The notes beneath the pieces were generated by a model. The model worked only from the letters and a program-made list of their open reading frames with translations, had not been told where the DNA came from and searched no databases. A program made the translations under genes and the position numbers. Below, in pieces: positions 52,891 through 63,099 of a DNA stretch of 64,000 nucleotides; within the stretch, counting starts at the first letter, position 1, and every line of letters begins with the position of its first letter. This DNA comes from Rhodococcus qingshengii. Lineage in GTDB: Bacteria; Actinomycetota; Actinomycetes; Mycobacteriales; Mycobacteriaceae. The DNA lies in NCBI RefSeq assembly GCF_021025955.1, contig NZ_JAJNCL010000003.1:558001-622000 (forward strand). Reading direction: 5' to 3'.

Positions 52891-53793
52891 TCAGACGGTC
52901 ACTTCTTCGACCGGTTTCTCCTCGTGGGTCGCGGCGCCGAAGACGGCCACGGCGACGGCACCGGCGATCGCTCCGACGAAGCCGACGATGGCAAGCCATT
53001 CCAGGCCCGGTCGCGACGCGTCACCAAGTACCACGACGCCGACGATTCCCGGAACAACCGTCTCGCCGACGACAAGGGCCGCCGTCGCTCCGTTGACGGA
53101 CCCCAGTTGCAGCGCGACCGTGTGCAGATAGAAACCGCCCAGGCCCGAGACGAGGATTGCCCACCCGGCCGGATCGCGGAGCATCGTGCCGATTTCGAAC
53201 GGATCGATTCCGTAGACCACGCGTACGGCAATGGCCAGACAGCCGAACAGCACACCCGAGATCAATCCGGCGACAACTGCTGCGCGTGAACCCAACCATC
53301 GGATCAAACCGATGCCGATCGACAAGATCAACACCGAGCCCACGAGGACACCCCAGTGGACGACGTCATTGGAACTCCCGCCGCCCGCGTGACCCGACGA
53401 CAAGCCGAGCAGCAGGAGCGATCCGATCACAGCGGCGATCGCGAACCAGTCGCGGCGATGCAACTGGATGCCGAGGACCACGGTCCCCAGCACTGCCGTG
53501 ATGACGAGATTGGCGCTGACCACGGTCTGCGACAAGAACAGTGGAATGAGACGCGCCGAGATCGCACTACCGGCGAATCCGACCGCATCGAGCACGGTAC
53601 CCAGGATAAACGACGCCGTCAGCGCGGCCGCGAACGTCGAACGCAAGGTCGGGCCACCCGACGCCGTCACGTGCCCGGACTCGCCCCGCTCCTCGGCGGC
53701 AGCTGCCGACTTACGCGCACCGTACGCTTGCAGCACCGACGCAACACCGTATCCGACACACGCCACGATTGCGGCTATCAGTCCGATCAGCAT
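52891..53793 (-). CDS. DMT/EamA-family membrane transporter
   Basis: A 300-residue membrane protein with about nine hydrophobic segments, starting MLIGLIAAIVACVGYGVASVLQAYGARKSAAAAEERGES and ending with a His/Glu-rich soluble tail. The duplicated four-to-five-helix layout (SARLIPLFLSQTVVSANLVITAVLGTVVLG, GATAALVVGETVVPGIVGVVVLGD) matches the drug/metabolite transporter superfamily. Substrate unknown. A 151-bp gap to sthA holds no clear hairpin, and sthA is on the same strand upstream, so read-through from sthA is possible. Confidence 0.85.
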   Translation of the reverse strand: MLIGLIAAIVACVGYGVASVLQAYGARKSAAAAEERGESGHVTASGGPTLRSTFAAALTASFILGTVLDAVGFAGSAISARLIPLFLSQTVVSANLVITAVLGTVVLGIQLHRRDWFAIAAVIGSLLLLGLSSGHAGGGSSNDVVHWGVLVGSVLILSIGIGLIRWLGSRAAVVAGLISGVLFGCLAIAVRVVYGIDPFEIGTMLRDPAGWAILVSGLGGFYLHTVALQLGSVNGATAALVVGETVVPGIVGVVVLGDASRPGLEWLAIVGFVGAIAGAVAVAVFGAATHEEKPVEEVTV

Positions 53794-53944
53794 CGAAAGT
53801 CCACACGAAGTTCCAGGGCAATGGTCATAGAGGTAAACCCTGCCCTATTTCCCCAGTCCTGACATCACCCTCAGGTATTCCAACAAGTGCTACCCGAGAA
53901 GTACACCGGCCACCCCTGACCGGTACCTGAGGACACCCCGACCC

Positions 53945-55357
53945 CTAGTGGAACTGCTTGAGAGCCCTGATCTTGTTCATGACGTCGAGCGCCGCCACCT
54001 TGTACGCCTCGGACAGCGTCGGATAGTTGAAGACAGCGTCGACAAGGTATTCGACGGTCCCGCCGCACCCCATCACCGCTTGACCGATATGCACGAGATC
54101 TGTTGCACCCGAACCGAAGATATGAACGCCGAGCAGTTTCAGGTCATCTGTCGACACCAGGATCTTGAGCATTCCGTAGGTGTCGCCGCCGATCTGCCCA
54201 CGTGCGAGTTCCCGGTATCGGGAAACTCCGACCTCGTACGGCACCGACTCCTTGGTCAGGTCCACTTCGGTGGCGCCGACGTACGACACCTCGGGAATCG
54301 AGTAGATGCCGATCGGCTGCAGATCCATCAGCTTCGCGCCGGGTTCGTCGAAGGCATGGTAGGCCGCGAGTCGACCCTGATCCATCGACGTCGCCGCCAA
54401 TGCCGGGAATCCGATGACGTCACCGACGGCGTAGATGTGTTCGACCTTGGTGCGAAAATTGTCGTCGACGTAGATACGCCCGCGTTCGTCTGCCTCCAGG
54501 CCGGCGTTCTCCAGCGCTAGTGGCGCTGTGAGACCTTGACGTCCAGCCGAATACATCACGGTCTCGGCGGGAATCTGCTTGCCGCTGCGCAGCGTCGTGA
54601 GCGTTCCGTTCGCTCCGACGTCGACGGCCGTCACTTCCTCACCGAATCGGAAGGTGACCGCCAGATCGCGCAGATGGAACCGTAGCGATTCGATGACCTC
54701 GGGGTCACAGAAGTCCAGCATCGACGTTCTCTTCTCGACGACGGTGACCTTGGTGCCGAGCGCCGCGAACATCGACGCGTACTCGATACCGATCACTCCC
54801 GCACCCACCACGACCATGGTGGTCGGGATGGAAGTCAGATCGAGGATTCCGTCGGAGTCGAGCACCCGGTGACTGTCGAAGGACACGCCAGACGGACGGG
54901 CAGGCAACGTCCCGGTCGCGATCACGACGAATTTCGCAGTGATCGTCATCTTGTCTCCGCGCGAGGCGTCCTCGACGAGGATGGTGTGCTCGTCGAGGAA
55001 CGAACCGACCCCTACCAACAATTCGACACGGTTGCGCAAGAGCTGAGATCGCACGACTTCGATCTCTTTGGTGATGACATGCTGGGTTCGCGCCAGCAGG
55101 TCGGCCGGAGTGATGTTCTCCTTGACGCGGTAACTCGCGCCGTACAGTTCGCGCTGGTTCATCCCGGTGAGGTAGAGAACCGCCTCGCGCAGTGTTTTCG
55201 ACGGAATGGTGCCGGTGTTGACGCACACTCCCCCGAGCATGTTGCCTTTCTCGACCATCGCCACCCGTTTACCCAGCTTGGCGGCCGCGATGGCAGCCTT
55301 CTGCCCACCCGGGCCGGAGCCGATCACAACCAGGTCGTATTCCATCGGATCAGTCAT
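53945..55357 (-). CDS. sthA: soluble pyridine nucleotide transhydrogenase
   Basis: A 470-residue flavoprotein that moves hydride between NADPH and NAD in the cytoplasm. It starts [32 protein letters not shown] and has [24 protein letters not shown], where only one of the two redox cysteines of the lipoamide dehydrogenase fold remains, a trademark of this family. A second Rossmann motif [20 protein letters not shown] binds the nicotinamide nucleotide, and the C-terminal dimer domain follows (MKL...[19 protein letters not shown]). It is alone; the large 472-bp gap lies upstream of it. Confidence 0.95.
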   Translation of the reverse strand: MTDPMEYDLVVIGSGPGGQKAAIAAAKLGKRVAMVEKGNMLGGVCVNTGTIPSKTLREAVLYLTGMNQRELYGASYRVKENITPADLLARTQHVITKEIEVVRSQLLRNRVELLVGVGSFLDEHTILVEDASRGDKMTITAKFVVIATGTLPARPSGVSFDSHRVLDSDGILDLTSIPTTMVVVGAGVIGIEYASMFAALGTKVTVVEKRTSMLDFCDPEVIESLRFHLRDLAVTFRFGEEVTAVDVGANGTLTTLRSGKQIPAETVMYSAGRQGLTAPLALENAGLEADERGRIYVDDNFRTKVEHIYAVGDVIGFPALAATSMDQGRLAAYHAFDEPGAKLMDLQPIGIYSIPEVSYVGATEVDLTKESVPYEVGVSRYRELARGQIGGDTYGMLKILVSTDDLKLLGVHIFGSGATDLVHIGQAVMGCGGTVEYLVDAVFNYPTLSEAYKVAALDVMNKIRALKQFH

Positions 55358-55829
55358 CGCTTACAGGTACCGTCTGCATACGACCGGCAGATGCCGAGCA
55401 TGTCAATACTCGGTGAACAATCCGCGGCACCGAGCGCGCACGCCGGACCTACACGAACCAGGTTGCAATAGAAAGAGATACAGTCGAATCTCTACGAAAC
55501 TTGCTACACACAAACATATTCCACTATTTGCATGTTCGAATGTGTCGCGATCTCACAACTGTTGCAGCAGGTTGATGAAATTTGTTTCACCACAGAGTGA
55601 TTGATCAATAAACTGACAGGTGACCAGGACTGTAAACCGGATGTCCAGTATTCGAAATGTCCGAAATAACGAGCGGAATGTTCCTCGTCACATACCGGAC
55701 CGAAGCAGTTGCGCGCAGCCTCGGGTCGCGTTCTACTTGCCTTGACTAATCATCTGTCACTCTCGGTTACAAACATCCGCCCCGTTCACGATCCCCACCT
55801 TTCGCCATCTCGAGAGATCAGGTTTCCCA
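55358..55829. other. long intergenic region between sthA and the PapA-like genes
   Basis: About 470 bp with lower GC (for example 55500-55680 is visibly A/T-rich). It must contain the divergent promoters of sthA and of the acyltransferase operon. TTGACT at 55742-55747 is a possible -35 for the acyltransferase genes. I see no ORF with a ribosome binding site, no RNA motif and no strong inverted repeat. Confidence 0.4.
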
Positions 55830-57326
55830 ATGGAATTCACGGAACTTGCCGACTATCCCCTACCTCCTGGGACCGTCACCGAGTGGACTCCTGCCGCAGT
55901 GAATCCGCCCGAGCTGTGGCCTGTCGACCAGCGTCCCGCCAGCTACATACACGAAGCACACTTGAAACATGCCGAGCAGGCGAAACGGCAGGCGCACCAT
56001 CAGATCGACGGATGCACTCCGTCGTGGCTGGGTACCTCGTTTCGCATCCACGACCGACTCGACCGAAGGATCTGGGCGGCCGCACTCGATCATTGGATCG
56101 ATCGCCACGAAGTGCTCCGAACACGAGTCGCCATGGAGGGCGAAGCGATAGTCCGACGCACCGCGGGTCCTGGAGACGTCCGAATTCTGGGTAACGAAGT
56201 CGGACATCTTGCGTCCTCGATGTCCGTCTTCACTCATCTGCAGCAACTGCTCGACCGGTCAACCGATCCACTTGTCTGGCCTGCATATCAATTCGCGACG
56301 ATTGAAAGTCCCAATCATTTCACCGTGGTTTTCGCCGCTGATCATGCTCTGCTGGACGGATATTCGGTGGCGCTGACCGCGCACGAACTGCAGACGATCT
56401 ACCGATCGTTGAGCGAGGGACGCCCTCCTTCACCGACGGAGACCGGGAGCTACATCGACTTCGGCACCACCGAACGAGATCTCGTGGAACATGCGGACTG
56501 CTCCCACCCTGCGGTGCAGACGTGGCGTGAGTTCTACACGCACGGTGAGGCTCCGTTCTTTCCGGCGTTACCCGAACCGGTCACCGGACGCCGAGTTCCT
56601 CAGCAAAGCCTATCCGCCTGGCTTCTGAGCGCCCGGGGAGCCGAACGCATGGCAGAAGCGAGCAAGCGCAACAACCAAGGATTCCTGGCCGCGATACTCG
56701 CGTGCGCGGCCAAAGTGACCGGCGATCTCACCGGCGCAGACGAATTCCGCGTCGTCGTGCCACAACACACCCGTTCAGAACTTCGATGGGCTGCGTCCCT
56801 GGGATGGTTCATCGGTGTTGTGCCGGTGAGGATTCCGATTGCCCCCGACGTTACCGTGAGCGATCTGGCCCAGGTTGCCGGCGCGGAGGTACGACGCGTC
56901 CGACCCGCAGCGGCTTTGCCGTATTCGAAAGTGTGCGAGCTGATCGACGGCCCGCAGCACCTGCCGTTCGTGCTCTCCTACATGGACGTTCGTCACGTTC
57001 CCGGTGCCGAGCAGTGGACGAGCTGGCAGACCAGAGGCCTTCGTAGTCGCGATCATTCGGGAACCGACGTCTACATCTGGCTGACGCGGACGCCGGAAGG
57101 GCTCAATCTGGCCATACGCCACCCGGGCAACGCGCGCACGAGCCGCCACATTCATCAGTTCGCCGGGCTGCTCCGCCGTGAGATGGAGGACTTTGCCTTC
57201 TTGACCGACACATGCGCACCTCCGACCAACACCGCTGCACCGATCGAGGAGAACTCCCATGGAAATGACACCCATCGATCTCTGGGCACCGAAAGCCGGG
57301 ACGCTCACCGAGTTCAGGCCTACTGA
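55830..57326 (+). CDS. PapA-like acyltransferase (condensation-domain family), first of three
   Basis: A 498-residue protein with the plan of mycobacterial polyketide-associated (Pap) acyltransferases: PPGTVTEWTP, then PASYIHEAHLKHAEQA, TSFRIHDRLDRRIWAAALDHWIDRHEVLRTRV, and the active-site motif DHALLDG (HxxxDG with Asp before the His). Later come VVVPQHTRSELRWAASLGWFIGVVPVRIPI and a C-terminal DVYIWLTRTPEGLNLAIRHPG. Such enzymes transfer acyl groups to sugars or alcohols such as trehalose. Its last 22 codons overlap the next gene by 68 bp in another frame. It belongs to a paralogous trio. Confidence 0.8.
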   Translation: MEFTELADYPLPPGTVTEWTPAAVNPPELWPVDQRPASYIHEAHLKHAEQAKRQAHHQIDGCTPSWLGTSFRIHDRLDRRIWAAALDHWIDRHEVLRTRVAMEGEAIVRRTAGPGDVRILGNEVGHLASSMSVFTHLQQLLDRSTDPLVWPAYQFATIESPNHFTVVFAADHALLDGYSVALTAHELQTIYRSLSEGRPPSPTETGSYIDFGTTERDLVEHADCSHPAVQTWREFYTHGEAPFFPALPEPVTGRRVPQQSLSAWLLSARGAERMAEASKRNNQGFLAAILACAAKVTGDLTGADEFRVVVPQHTRSELRWAASLGWFIGVVPVRIPIAPDVTVSDLAQVAGAEVRRVRPAAALPYSKVCELIDGPQHLPFVLSYMDVRHVPGAEQWTSWQTRGLRSRDHSGTDVYIWLTRTPEGLNLAIRHPGNARTSRHIHQFAGLLRREMEDFAFLTDTCAPPTNTAAPIEENSHGNDTHRSLGTESRDAHRVQAY

Positions 57327-58731
57327 GCAATCCCTGGCGGCGGCATCCGGGGCACCGCGGAGCGACCAACCACTCTCGTTCCTACAAGAGGGACACATTC
57401 GTACGGCCGACCACAAGCGTGCACAAGGCGTCGACTGGTCACCGTGGATCGGATTCACGTTCACTCTGCCCGGTGATCTCGATCGGGAGGCACTGCGGCG
57501 GGCAGTGCAGGCTTTTGTCCTGCGGCACAACACACTGCACAGTTGGTTCGAGGTCAGACCATCCGAAGATCCTGGTGGTAGTGGGGTCATCGACCGTCGG
57601 GTGGTGGATGCGTCGACGATCGAGCTCACACCACACAGCGTCGGTCCCCTGAACACGACAGATGCGGTTCGTGAGCATGTGAGCCGAAGTTTCGCCGGCG
57701 ATACCAGCCCACTGCAGTGGCCCTCGTTCATCAGTGGCGCCGTAGAACATGGAACGGGCACCGGCTTCACCATCTACTACGGCGTCGATCACTCGCACAC
57801 CGACGGCTTGTCGCTGATGCTCGGCGTCGAAGAACTTCGTGCGCTGTACGTCGCCGAAAGCGCCGGCATCGACGATCAACTTCCCTCTCCTGGAAGTTAT
57901 GTCGAGTACAGCGGCGAAGAACGGGCGGCCGCGGGGGATCTCGATCTGTCCGCAGCACCTGTGCAGCAGTGGATTTCGATTCTCGCGGCCAATGCCGGAC
58001 AACTCCCGACGTTCCCCCTCCACCTCGGCGTCGCGCGGGGCGAGCAGACCCGGTCGACGCGCACACATATCGACGTTCTCGACAGCGACGAGTCGGCCGC
58101 ATTCGCGGCGCTGTGCAAGGCCAATGGTGTCGGCTTCTCCACGGGGATATTCGCAGCCCTCGCCCTCACCGAGATCGAGGTCGCGAACAGAGCGAACTAC
58201 TTCGCGCTCAACGCAGTCGGCACTCGCTCCGATCCGAGATACCGTTATTCTCAAGGCTGGTTCATCAATCTCGTCCCGGTCTCGTTCACGCTGAGTGGTG
58301 TCACGAGCTTCACCGATACACTCCCCCTTGCCCACGCTGCTCGCGCCGCAGTGAAGGGGCTCGCGGACGTGTCCATCCATTCGGTGATCGCCGAGGTGTC
58401 GAAGTTGACCGGATCCGACATCGGCGGAACGTCGGTCCCGCCGATGGTGTCGTACATCGACATGCGCCTGATTCCAGGTGCCGAGCACCACGACGAACTC
58501 GAAGCGCGTGCACTGGGTGGACCTGGAACGACGGGTGACCTGTCGATGTGGATCAACAGGAAGAAAGACCGTACGTATGTGATGGTCAGTTTTCCCGACA
58601 CCGAGCAGGCGCACACATCGGTGGATCGGTACCTTCGACACCTCCGCAATGTTCTGAGAACGGTCACTGATACCGGCGACTACCGCGTCGTTCGTCAGGC
58701 GGATGCACGTCAGGAAGTGGAGACCGCCTGA
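57259..58731 (+). CDS. PapA-like acyltransferase, second of three
   Basis: A 490-residue paralogue with APKAGTLTEFRPTEQ, PLSFLQEGHIRTADHKR, FTFTLPGDLDREALRRAVQAFVLRHNTLHSWFEV and the motif VDHSHTDG. NAVGTRSDPRYRYSQGWFINLVPV and SMWINRKKDRTYVMVSFPDTEQAHTSVDRYLRHL match the C-terminal layout of mycobacterial PapA1/PapA2. The ATG follows GAGGAG. It starts inside the end of the first gene, and its stop overlaps the third gene start (TGATG-type). It is the family member closest to PapA1/2 by eye. Confidence 0.83.
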   Translation: MEMTPIDLWAPKAGTLTEFRPTEQSLAAASGAPRSDQPLSFLQEGHIRTADHKRAQGVDWSPWIGFTFTLPGDLDREALRRAVQAFVLRHNTLHSWFEVRPSEDPGGSGVIDRRVVDASTIELTPHSVGPLNTTDAVREHVSRSFAGDTSPLQWPSFISGAVEHGTGTGFTIYYGVDHSHTDGLSLMLGVEELRALYVAESAGIDDQLPSPGSYVEYSGEERAAAGDLDLSAAPVQQWISILAANAGQLPTFPLHLGVARGEQTRSTRTHIDVLDSDESAAFAALCKANGVGFSTGIFAALALTEIEVANRANYFALNAVGTRSDPRYRYSQGWFINLVPVSFTLSGVTSFTDTLPLAHAARAAVKGLADVSIHSVIAEVSKLTGSDIGGTSVPPMVSYIDMRLIPGAEHHDELEARALGGPGTTGDLSMWINRKKDRTYVMVSFPDTEQAHTSVDRYLRHLRNVLRTVTDTGDYRVVRQADARQEVETA

Positions 58732-60128
58732 TGCACATCACCTTTCTCGACAGGTTCGAGGCACGGCCGGGCCGCATCCTGCAGTGGACGCCGAGCAAAA
58801 TCTCCACCGGATCGACGTATCCGGTTCCTCCGACCTCCAATCAGCAGCTGCATCTTGCCGGCAGACGCGGCGATACGACTTGGCTCGCTGCCACTTTCGA
58901 CGTTCCCGGCCCCATCGACACGGACGCACTCAAGGCCAGCTTCGAGGAATGGACGTCCCGTCACGACGCCCTGTCGTGCTCGTTCTCCCAGGCCGAAGAA
59001 CCGGGCGAATCCTCGGCACTGTTCGTCGACGTCGCCGACGTCGCCGATCTGCGCCTGCGTGAGGAAACAGTGGCTGACGCACGAACACCTGAACAGGTAC
59101 GAGAACTCTTGGGCGAGCGCTTGGATCGATGGTGCAATCCTTTTGCGTTTCCCGCGTACTTTCTCGGTGCCATCACCCGTGAGGACCAGTCAACAGTGAT
59201 CTGCGGGTTCGACCATGCCATCTGCGACGGCTGGTCCATGAGCATCGCAATTACCGAGATCAGCACTCTGTATCGCCAATACACGCGGGCGGACCGTGTT
59301 CCGACCGCGTCGGATCTCCTGCCGGAGCCCGGGAGTTTCCTCAACTACTGCTTCCGCGAATCGGCAACCGCGGATCCAGAGCCCGGCGACCACCGCATTG
59401 CGGGTTGGCGGTCCTTCCTCCGATCATGCGGGGGTGACACTCCCCATTTTCCCGTAGATCTGGAACTGCCCGCCGGGACCATGTCGCCCCAGGGCACAGA
59501 TACCCGGATGCTCCTGGACCCCGGCGAAGCAGAGCTGTTCGACCAGAACTGCGCCGATCATCGGCACTCGTCGTTCGGCGCGATACTTGCGTCGATCGGT
59601 TTGGCCGCAACACAATTGACCGGCAAGAGGGACACACACCTACTGTTCCCGGTCCACACGCGTCGGGAACCGCGACACAACCACACCTTCGGTTGGCTGG
59701 TGGCCAATGCGCCCATGACCGTGACGAGCATGGACAATCTTCACAGCACTGCTCGGGCAGTCAATCTCGCTTTCCACGAGTCACTTTCACTGTCATCCGT
59801 GTCGTCGAGACAAGTGTTGCGGAGCTTGGGGCCCGAGGTTTCGCCCACTCGCAGAGACATCTTCTCGGTGTCCTACGCCGACTACCGAACCATGCCTGGT
59901 GGATCTCGCCCCCGTAAATCACAGTCCTGCGAATCACGGCCCGGCGACTCACAGCCTGCGCCGATCAATCCGCAGCAACTCAGTCGCGTGTCGAGCGCAG
60001 ACGACGTTCAGTTCTGGTTCTCACGCACTCACGACGGGTTGGCAGTGCGCACCAGGTTTCCGGCACCGGGGGCCCGGACAGTGCACACCTTCCTCGAGCG
60101 TGTCTCCGAGATTCTGTCGACGCCGTAG
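58731..60128 (+). CDS. PapA-like acyltransferase, third of three
   Basis: A 465-residue paralogue: EARPGRILQWTPSKI, TSNQQLHLAGRR, FDVPGPIDTDALKASFEEWTSRHDALSCSF, the motif FDHAICDG, VHTRREPRHNHTFGWLVANAPM, and a C-terminal DVQFWFSRTHDGLAVRTRFPA. The segment before the C-terminal part carries a Ser/Pro-rich insertion (about residues 388-412) built of near-repeats of SR/QP. The ATG overlaps the stop of the second gene. No polyketide synthase, carrier protein or transporter gene is near, so the acyl donor must come from elsewhere. Confidence 0.8.
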   Translation: MHITFLDRFEARPGRILQWTPSKISTGSTYPVPPTSNQQLHLAGRRGDTTWLAATFDVPGPIDTDALKASFEEWTSRHDALSCSFSQAEEPGESSALFVDVADVADLRLREETVADARTPEQVRELLGERLDRWCNPFAFPAYFLGAITREDQSTVICGFDHAICDGWSMSIAITEISTLYRQYTRADRVPTASDLLPEPGSFLNYCFRESATADPEPGDHRIAGWRSFLRSCGGDTPHFPVDLELPAGTMSPQGTDTRMLLDPGEAELFDQNCADHRHSSFGAILASIGLAATQLTGKRDTHLLFPVHTRREPRHNHTFGWLVANAPMTVTSMDNLHSTARAVNLAFHESLSLSSVSSRQVLRSLGPEVSPTRRDIFSVSYADYRTMPGGSRPRKSQSCESRPGDSQPAPINPQQLSRVSSADDVQFWFSRTHDGLAVRTRFPAPGARTVHTFLERVSEILSTP

Positions 60129-60156
60129 ACAGACTGCCGCTCATCCGCAGATCTAT

Positions 60157-60190
60157 TTGACACTCCTTTGTTGTGCACAACTTAACTGTG
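60157..60190 (+). promoter_or_regulatory. promoter and candidate OhrR operator of ohrR-ohr
   Basis: TTGACA (60157-60162) and a quasi-palindrome CACAACTTAACTGTG (60176-60190) precede the regulator. OhrR boxes are usually A/T-rich palindromes of the TACAATT-AATTGTA kind, and this one is similar. A second -10-like TACAGT lies at 60194, only about 8 bp from the GTG start, so a leaderless transcript is possible. Confidence 0.5.
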
Positions 60191-60206
60191 CGCTACAGTT
60201 GTTCTC

Positions 60207-60668
60207 GTGACCAACCCACTCGCCCTCGAACGCCAAGTCTGCTTCGCCCTCTATTCGGCGTCGCGGGCCACTACGGCCGCGTACCGGGCAATGCTCGACG
60301 ACCTGGGAATCACGTATCCCCAGTACCTCGTCTTGTTGACACTCTGGGAACGAGACGGCCGCGGGGTACGTGAGATCTGTGAGGCACTCGATCTCGATAC
60401 CGGAACTCTGTCGCCGCTGCTCAAGAGGCTGGAGGGTCTGGGATTCATCGAGCGCCGACGCCTCACCACCGACGAGCGTCGCGTCGAGATTCACCTGACC
60501 GAGGCGGGTTCCACCTTGCGCAGCAAGGCCGAGGACATCCCGGCCAAACTCGCAGGCGCCACGGGTCTGAGTAACGACGAACTCACCGAGCTTCGAGACG
60601 TTCTCACTCGTCTCGGCGAGTCACTTCAAGCATCCAATGCCCACTCCGACGGAAAGAAGAAGTCATGA
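60207..60668 (+). CDS. ohrR: OhrR-type MarR regulator, organic peroxide sensor
   Basis: A 153-residue MarR-family repressor. Cys12 in [14 protein letters not shown] is the reactive cysteine that organic hydroperoxides oxidise, releasing the protein from DNA. The helix-turn-helix is [48 protein letters not shown]. It starts with GTG close to its promoter. It overlaps ohr by ATGA and should repress both genes. Confidence 0.93.
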   Translation: MTNPLALERQVCFALYSASRATTAAYRAMLDDLGITYPQYLVLLTLWERDGRGVREICEALDLDTGTLSPLLKRLEGLGFIERRRLTTDERRVEIHLTEAGSTLRSKAEDIPAKLAGATGLSNDELTELRDVLTRLGESLQASNAHSDGKKKS

Positions 60669-61093
60669 ACATCGTCTACACCGCAGAAGCACTTGCCACC
60701 GGCGAAGGCCGCAACGGTCACGCTCGCACCTCGGACGGACGCCTCGATCTCGGCCTCGCCATTCCCAAGGAAATGGGTGGCAGTGGCGAAGGCACCAACC
60801 CCGAGCAACTCTTTGCCGCCGGATACGCAGCATGCTTCCACTCCGCTCTGCAGATGGTCGCCCGCGCCGAGAAGGCCAACGTGGCTGATTCCGCAGTCGG
60901 CGCGCGGGTCGGCATCGGCCCCAACGGTGCAGGAGGCTTCGGTCTCGCTGTGACGCTGGAGGTTTCACTCCCCCACCTACCCCATGTTCAGGCCGTCGAG
61001 CTGACGGAGAAGGCACACCAGGTGTGCCCGTACTCCAATGCAACTCGCGGCAACATCGAGGTCACCCTCGAAGTAAGTAAGGACGACGAATGA
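60665..61093 (+). CDS. ohr: organic hydroperoxide resistance peroxidase
   Basis: A 142-residue Ohr/OsmC peroxidase that reduces organic hydroperoxides with a dithiol system. The catalytic cysteines are in [11 protein letters not shown] (about Cys57) and [13 protein letters not shown] (about Cys121), and the N-terminal [22 protein letters not shown] is typical. It overlaps ohrR and the downstream reductase gene (ATGA), so peroxide would induce all three. Confidence 0.95.
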   Translation: MNIVYTAEALATGEGRNGHARTSDGRLDLGLAIPKEMGGSGEGTNPEQLFAAGYAACFHSALQMVARAEKANVADSAVGARVGIGPNGAGGFGLAVTLEVSLPHLPHVQAVELTEKAHQVCPYSNATRGNIEVTLEVSKDDE

Positions 61094-62097
61094 GCACCAC
61101 CACTGTCAGCCGGGAAATCCGCCTCGCTTCACGCCCGAACGGTTGGCCCACCTCGGAGAACTTCGCCACTGCCGAAGTAGAACTCCCCGAACTCGAAGAC
61201 GGCCAGATCCTGGTCCGCAACATCGCGATCTCCGTCGACCCGTACATGCGCGGCCGGATGAACGACGTGAAGTCCTACCTTCCGCCGTTCCAGGTCGGTG
61301 CGCCGCTCGACGGTGGCGCTGTCGGCGAGGTCGTCGAATCCAAGTCGGCTGATCGCGCCGTGGGCGACGTTGTCGTCCATGGCCTCGGGTGGCGTGAATA
61401 CGCCATCCTCGACGGATCCGCAGTGACTCCGGCCGACACCTCCATCGCGCCGGCGACGGCTTACCTGGGCGCTCTCGGCATGACCGGTCTGACCGCGTAC
61501 GCCGGCCTCACCGCGGTTGCGGAGTTCAAGGAAGGCGACACCGTATTCGTATCCGGCGCAGCAGGTGCCGTCGGATCGCTCGTCGGTCAGATCGCCAAGC
61601 TGCTCGGGGCGAAGCGGGTTATCGGTAGCGCCGGTTCGCCGGCGAAGGTTGCCCGGCTTCTGGAACTCGGATTCGACGCGGCATTCGACTACCACGACGG
61701 CCCGATCACCGAACTGCTCGCCGCTGCTGCCCCTGAGGGCATCGACGTGTACTTCGACAACGTCGGTGGCGAACATCTCGAAGCCGCCATCGATGCCATG
61801 AACCCGGGTGGCCGGATTGCCCTGTGCGGGGCCATCGCTCAGTACAACACCACCGAGAAGCCCACCGCTCCCCACAATCTGGCACTGGTGATCGGCAAGC
61901 AACTCACTCTGCGCGGATTCCTCGTGGGCGGCTACCGCCACCTCGGCGGCGAATTCCGCACCCACATGGCAGGGTGGCTCGCCGACAACAAGATTCAGTG
62001 GGACGAGACCATCGTCGAAGGTCTGGAGAATGCACCACAAGCCTTCATCGACCTGATGCGCGGTGCGAACACCGGCAAGATGGTTGTCACGCTGTAA
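61090..62097 (+). CDS. NADP-dependent medium-chain reductase (PTGR/CurA-like)
   Basis: A 335-residue zinc-independent member of the medium-chain dehydrogenase/reductase family related to prostaglandin reductase and CurA-type enone reductases. It starts [50 protein letters not shown] and has the cofactor-binding [32 protein letters not shown]. These enzymes reduce the double bond of alpha,beta-unsaturated ketones and aldehydes, which arise from lipid peroxidation. Co-transcription with ohr therefore makes sense as a detoxification unit. A strong terminator follows. Confidence 0.92.
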   Translation: MSTTTVSREIRLASRPNGWPTSENFATAEVELPELEDGQILVRNIAISVDPYMRGRMNDVKSYLPPFQVGAPLDGGAVGEVVESKSADRAVGDVVVHGLGWREYAILDGSAVTPADTSIAPATAYLGALGMTGLTAYAGLTAVAEFKEGDTVFVSGAAGAVGSLVGQIAKLLGAKRVIGSAGSPAKVARLLELGFDAAFDYHDGPITELLAAAAPEGIDVYFDNVGGEHLEAAIDAMNPGGRIALCGAIAQYNTTEKPTAPHNLALVIGKQLTLRGFLVGGYRHLGGEFRTHMAGWLADNKIQWDETIVEGLENAPQAFIDLMRGANTGKMVVTL

Positions 62098-62124
62098 CCC
62101 GAACAGTATTAGCTCGAACAGATT

Positions 62125-62164
62125 GACGGTGGCCGCGAACTTCTCGAAGTTCGCGGCCACCGTC
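62125..62164. terminator. intrinsic terminator hairpin
   Basis: A perfect 18-bp stem, GACGGTGGCCGCGAACTT (62125-62142), loop CTCG, complement (62147-62164). It separates the reductase gene from the convergent SDR gene. Confidence 0.9.
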
Positions 62165-62173
62165 GTATCCGAA

Positions 62174-63049
62174 TCAGATCCCGTACGAGACTCCGGTCAA
62201 CTTCTCCGACAGCATCCACAAGCCCGAGGCCGTCTTCTTGTCGTGTGACTTCTTGTTCGAGCCAACGACCTTCGGATAACCTCGCTGTTCGAACGGACCG
62301 TCCGGTCCGATGTAACTGCCGCCGAAGGCATCCGGCGCGGTTGCGGCCCACAGTTCGGGGAGTGCACCCATCTCCGCGGACTGCGCGAAGATCTGGTTTC
62401 CGATCCCCATCAGCTTGTCCTGGATCGACTCGGTATGCCCCTGCAGGTTCGTCGACGCATATCCCGGATGCGAAGCCAAAGCTCTGAGCGGTGAACCGGA
62501 CGCCGCGAGTCGGCGCTGAAGTTCATACGTGAACAACAGATTGGCAAGCTTGGACTGCCCGTAGGCCAACCAGCGGTTGTACTTCCGACGCTCGAAATTG
62601 AGATCGTCCAGATCGACAGTTCCGAGCTGATGCAGAGCACTGGACATCGTCACGACACGGTCGGTGAGCTTGTCCTTCAGCAATCCGGTCAACGCGAAGT
62701 GTCCGAGATGGTTTGTGCCGATCTGCATTTCGAATCCGTCGAAAGTCCGGCGGAACGGAACCGCCATCACGCCGGCGTTGTTCACCAGGACGTCGACCTT
62801 CTCCGTTGCGTCGGCAAAGGCTCGCACCGACGACAGATCCGAGAGGTCCAATTTGCGGACAACCGCGTTGGGCCCGATCTCGGCGGCTACAGCGTCGGCC
62901 TTCGTGGTGTCACGACAGGCGAGGACGACGTCGGCCCCGGCTTTGCCAAGAGCCCGTGCGACTACCTCCCCCAGTCCGCTGTTCGCCCCCGTGACGACAA
63001 ATGTGCGGCCGGTCTGATCGACTACGTCTTCTGCGGTCCATTTGGTCAT
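62174..63049 (-). CDS. short-chain dehydrogenase/reductase
   Basis: A 291-residue SDR of the retinol/protochlorophyllide reductase-like group. It has the cofactor motif [21 protein letters not shown] and the catalytic YGQSKLANL. Substrate unknown. The ATG at 63049 gives the usual N-terminus MTKWTAEDV. An in-frame ATG at 63103 would add 18 residues and overlap the YidC stop by four bases, so coupling with yidC is an alternative; I prefer the shorter form because of the family-like start. Confidence 0.88.
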   Translation of the reverse strand: MTKWTAEDVVDQTGRTFVVTGANSGLGEVVARALGKAGADVVLACRDTTKADAVAAEIGPNAVVRKLDLSDLSSVRAFADATEKVDVLVNNAGVMAVPFRRTFDGFEMQIGTNHLGHFALTGLLKDKLTDRVVTMSSALHQLGTVDLDDLNFERRKYNRWLAYGQSKLANLLFTYELQRRLAASGSPLRALASHPGYASTNLQGHTESIQDKLMGIGNQIFAQSAEMGALPELWAATAPDAFGGSYIGPDGPFEQRGYPKVVGSNKKSHDKKTASGLWMLSEKLTGVSYGI

Positions 63050-63099
63050 GCATTCCAGCGTACGTGCCTTACCCGCCGGTAGGGAGGGTCGCTTTTCTG

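Noticed and set aside
53870-53944. Terminator downstream of sthA
   Set aside because: ACCGG/CCGGT (around 53904-53922) is only a five-base stem with a long loop and no T-run, so it is not listed.
57439-58641. 400-codon open frame on the minus strand
   Set aside because: It is antisense to the second PapA-like gene and shows no recognisable domain.
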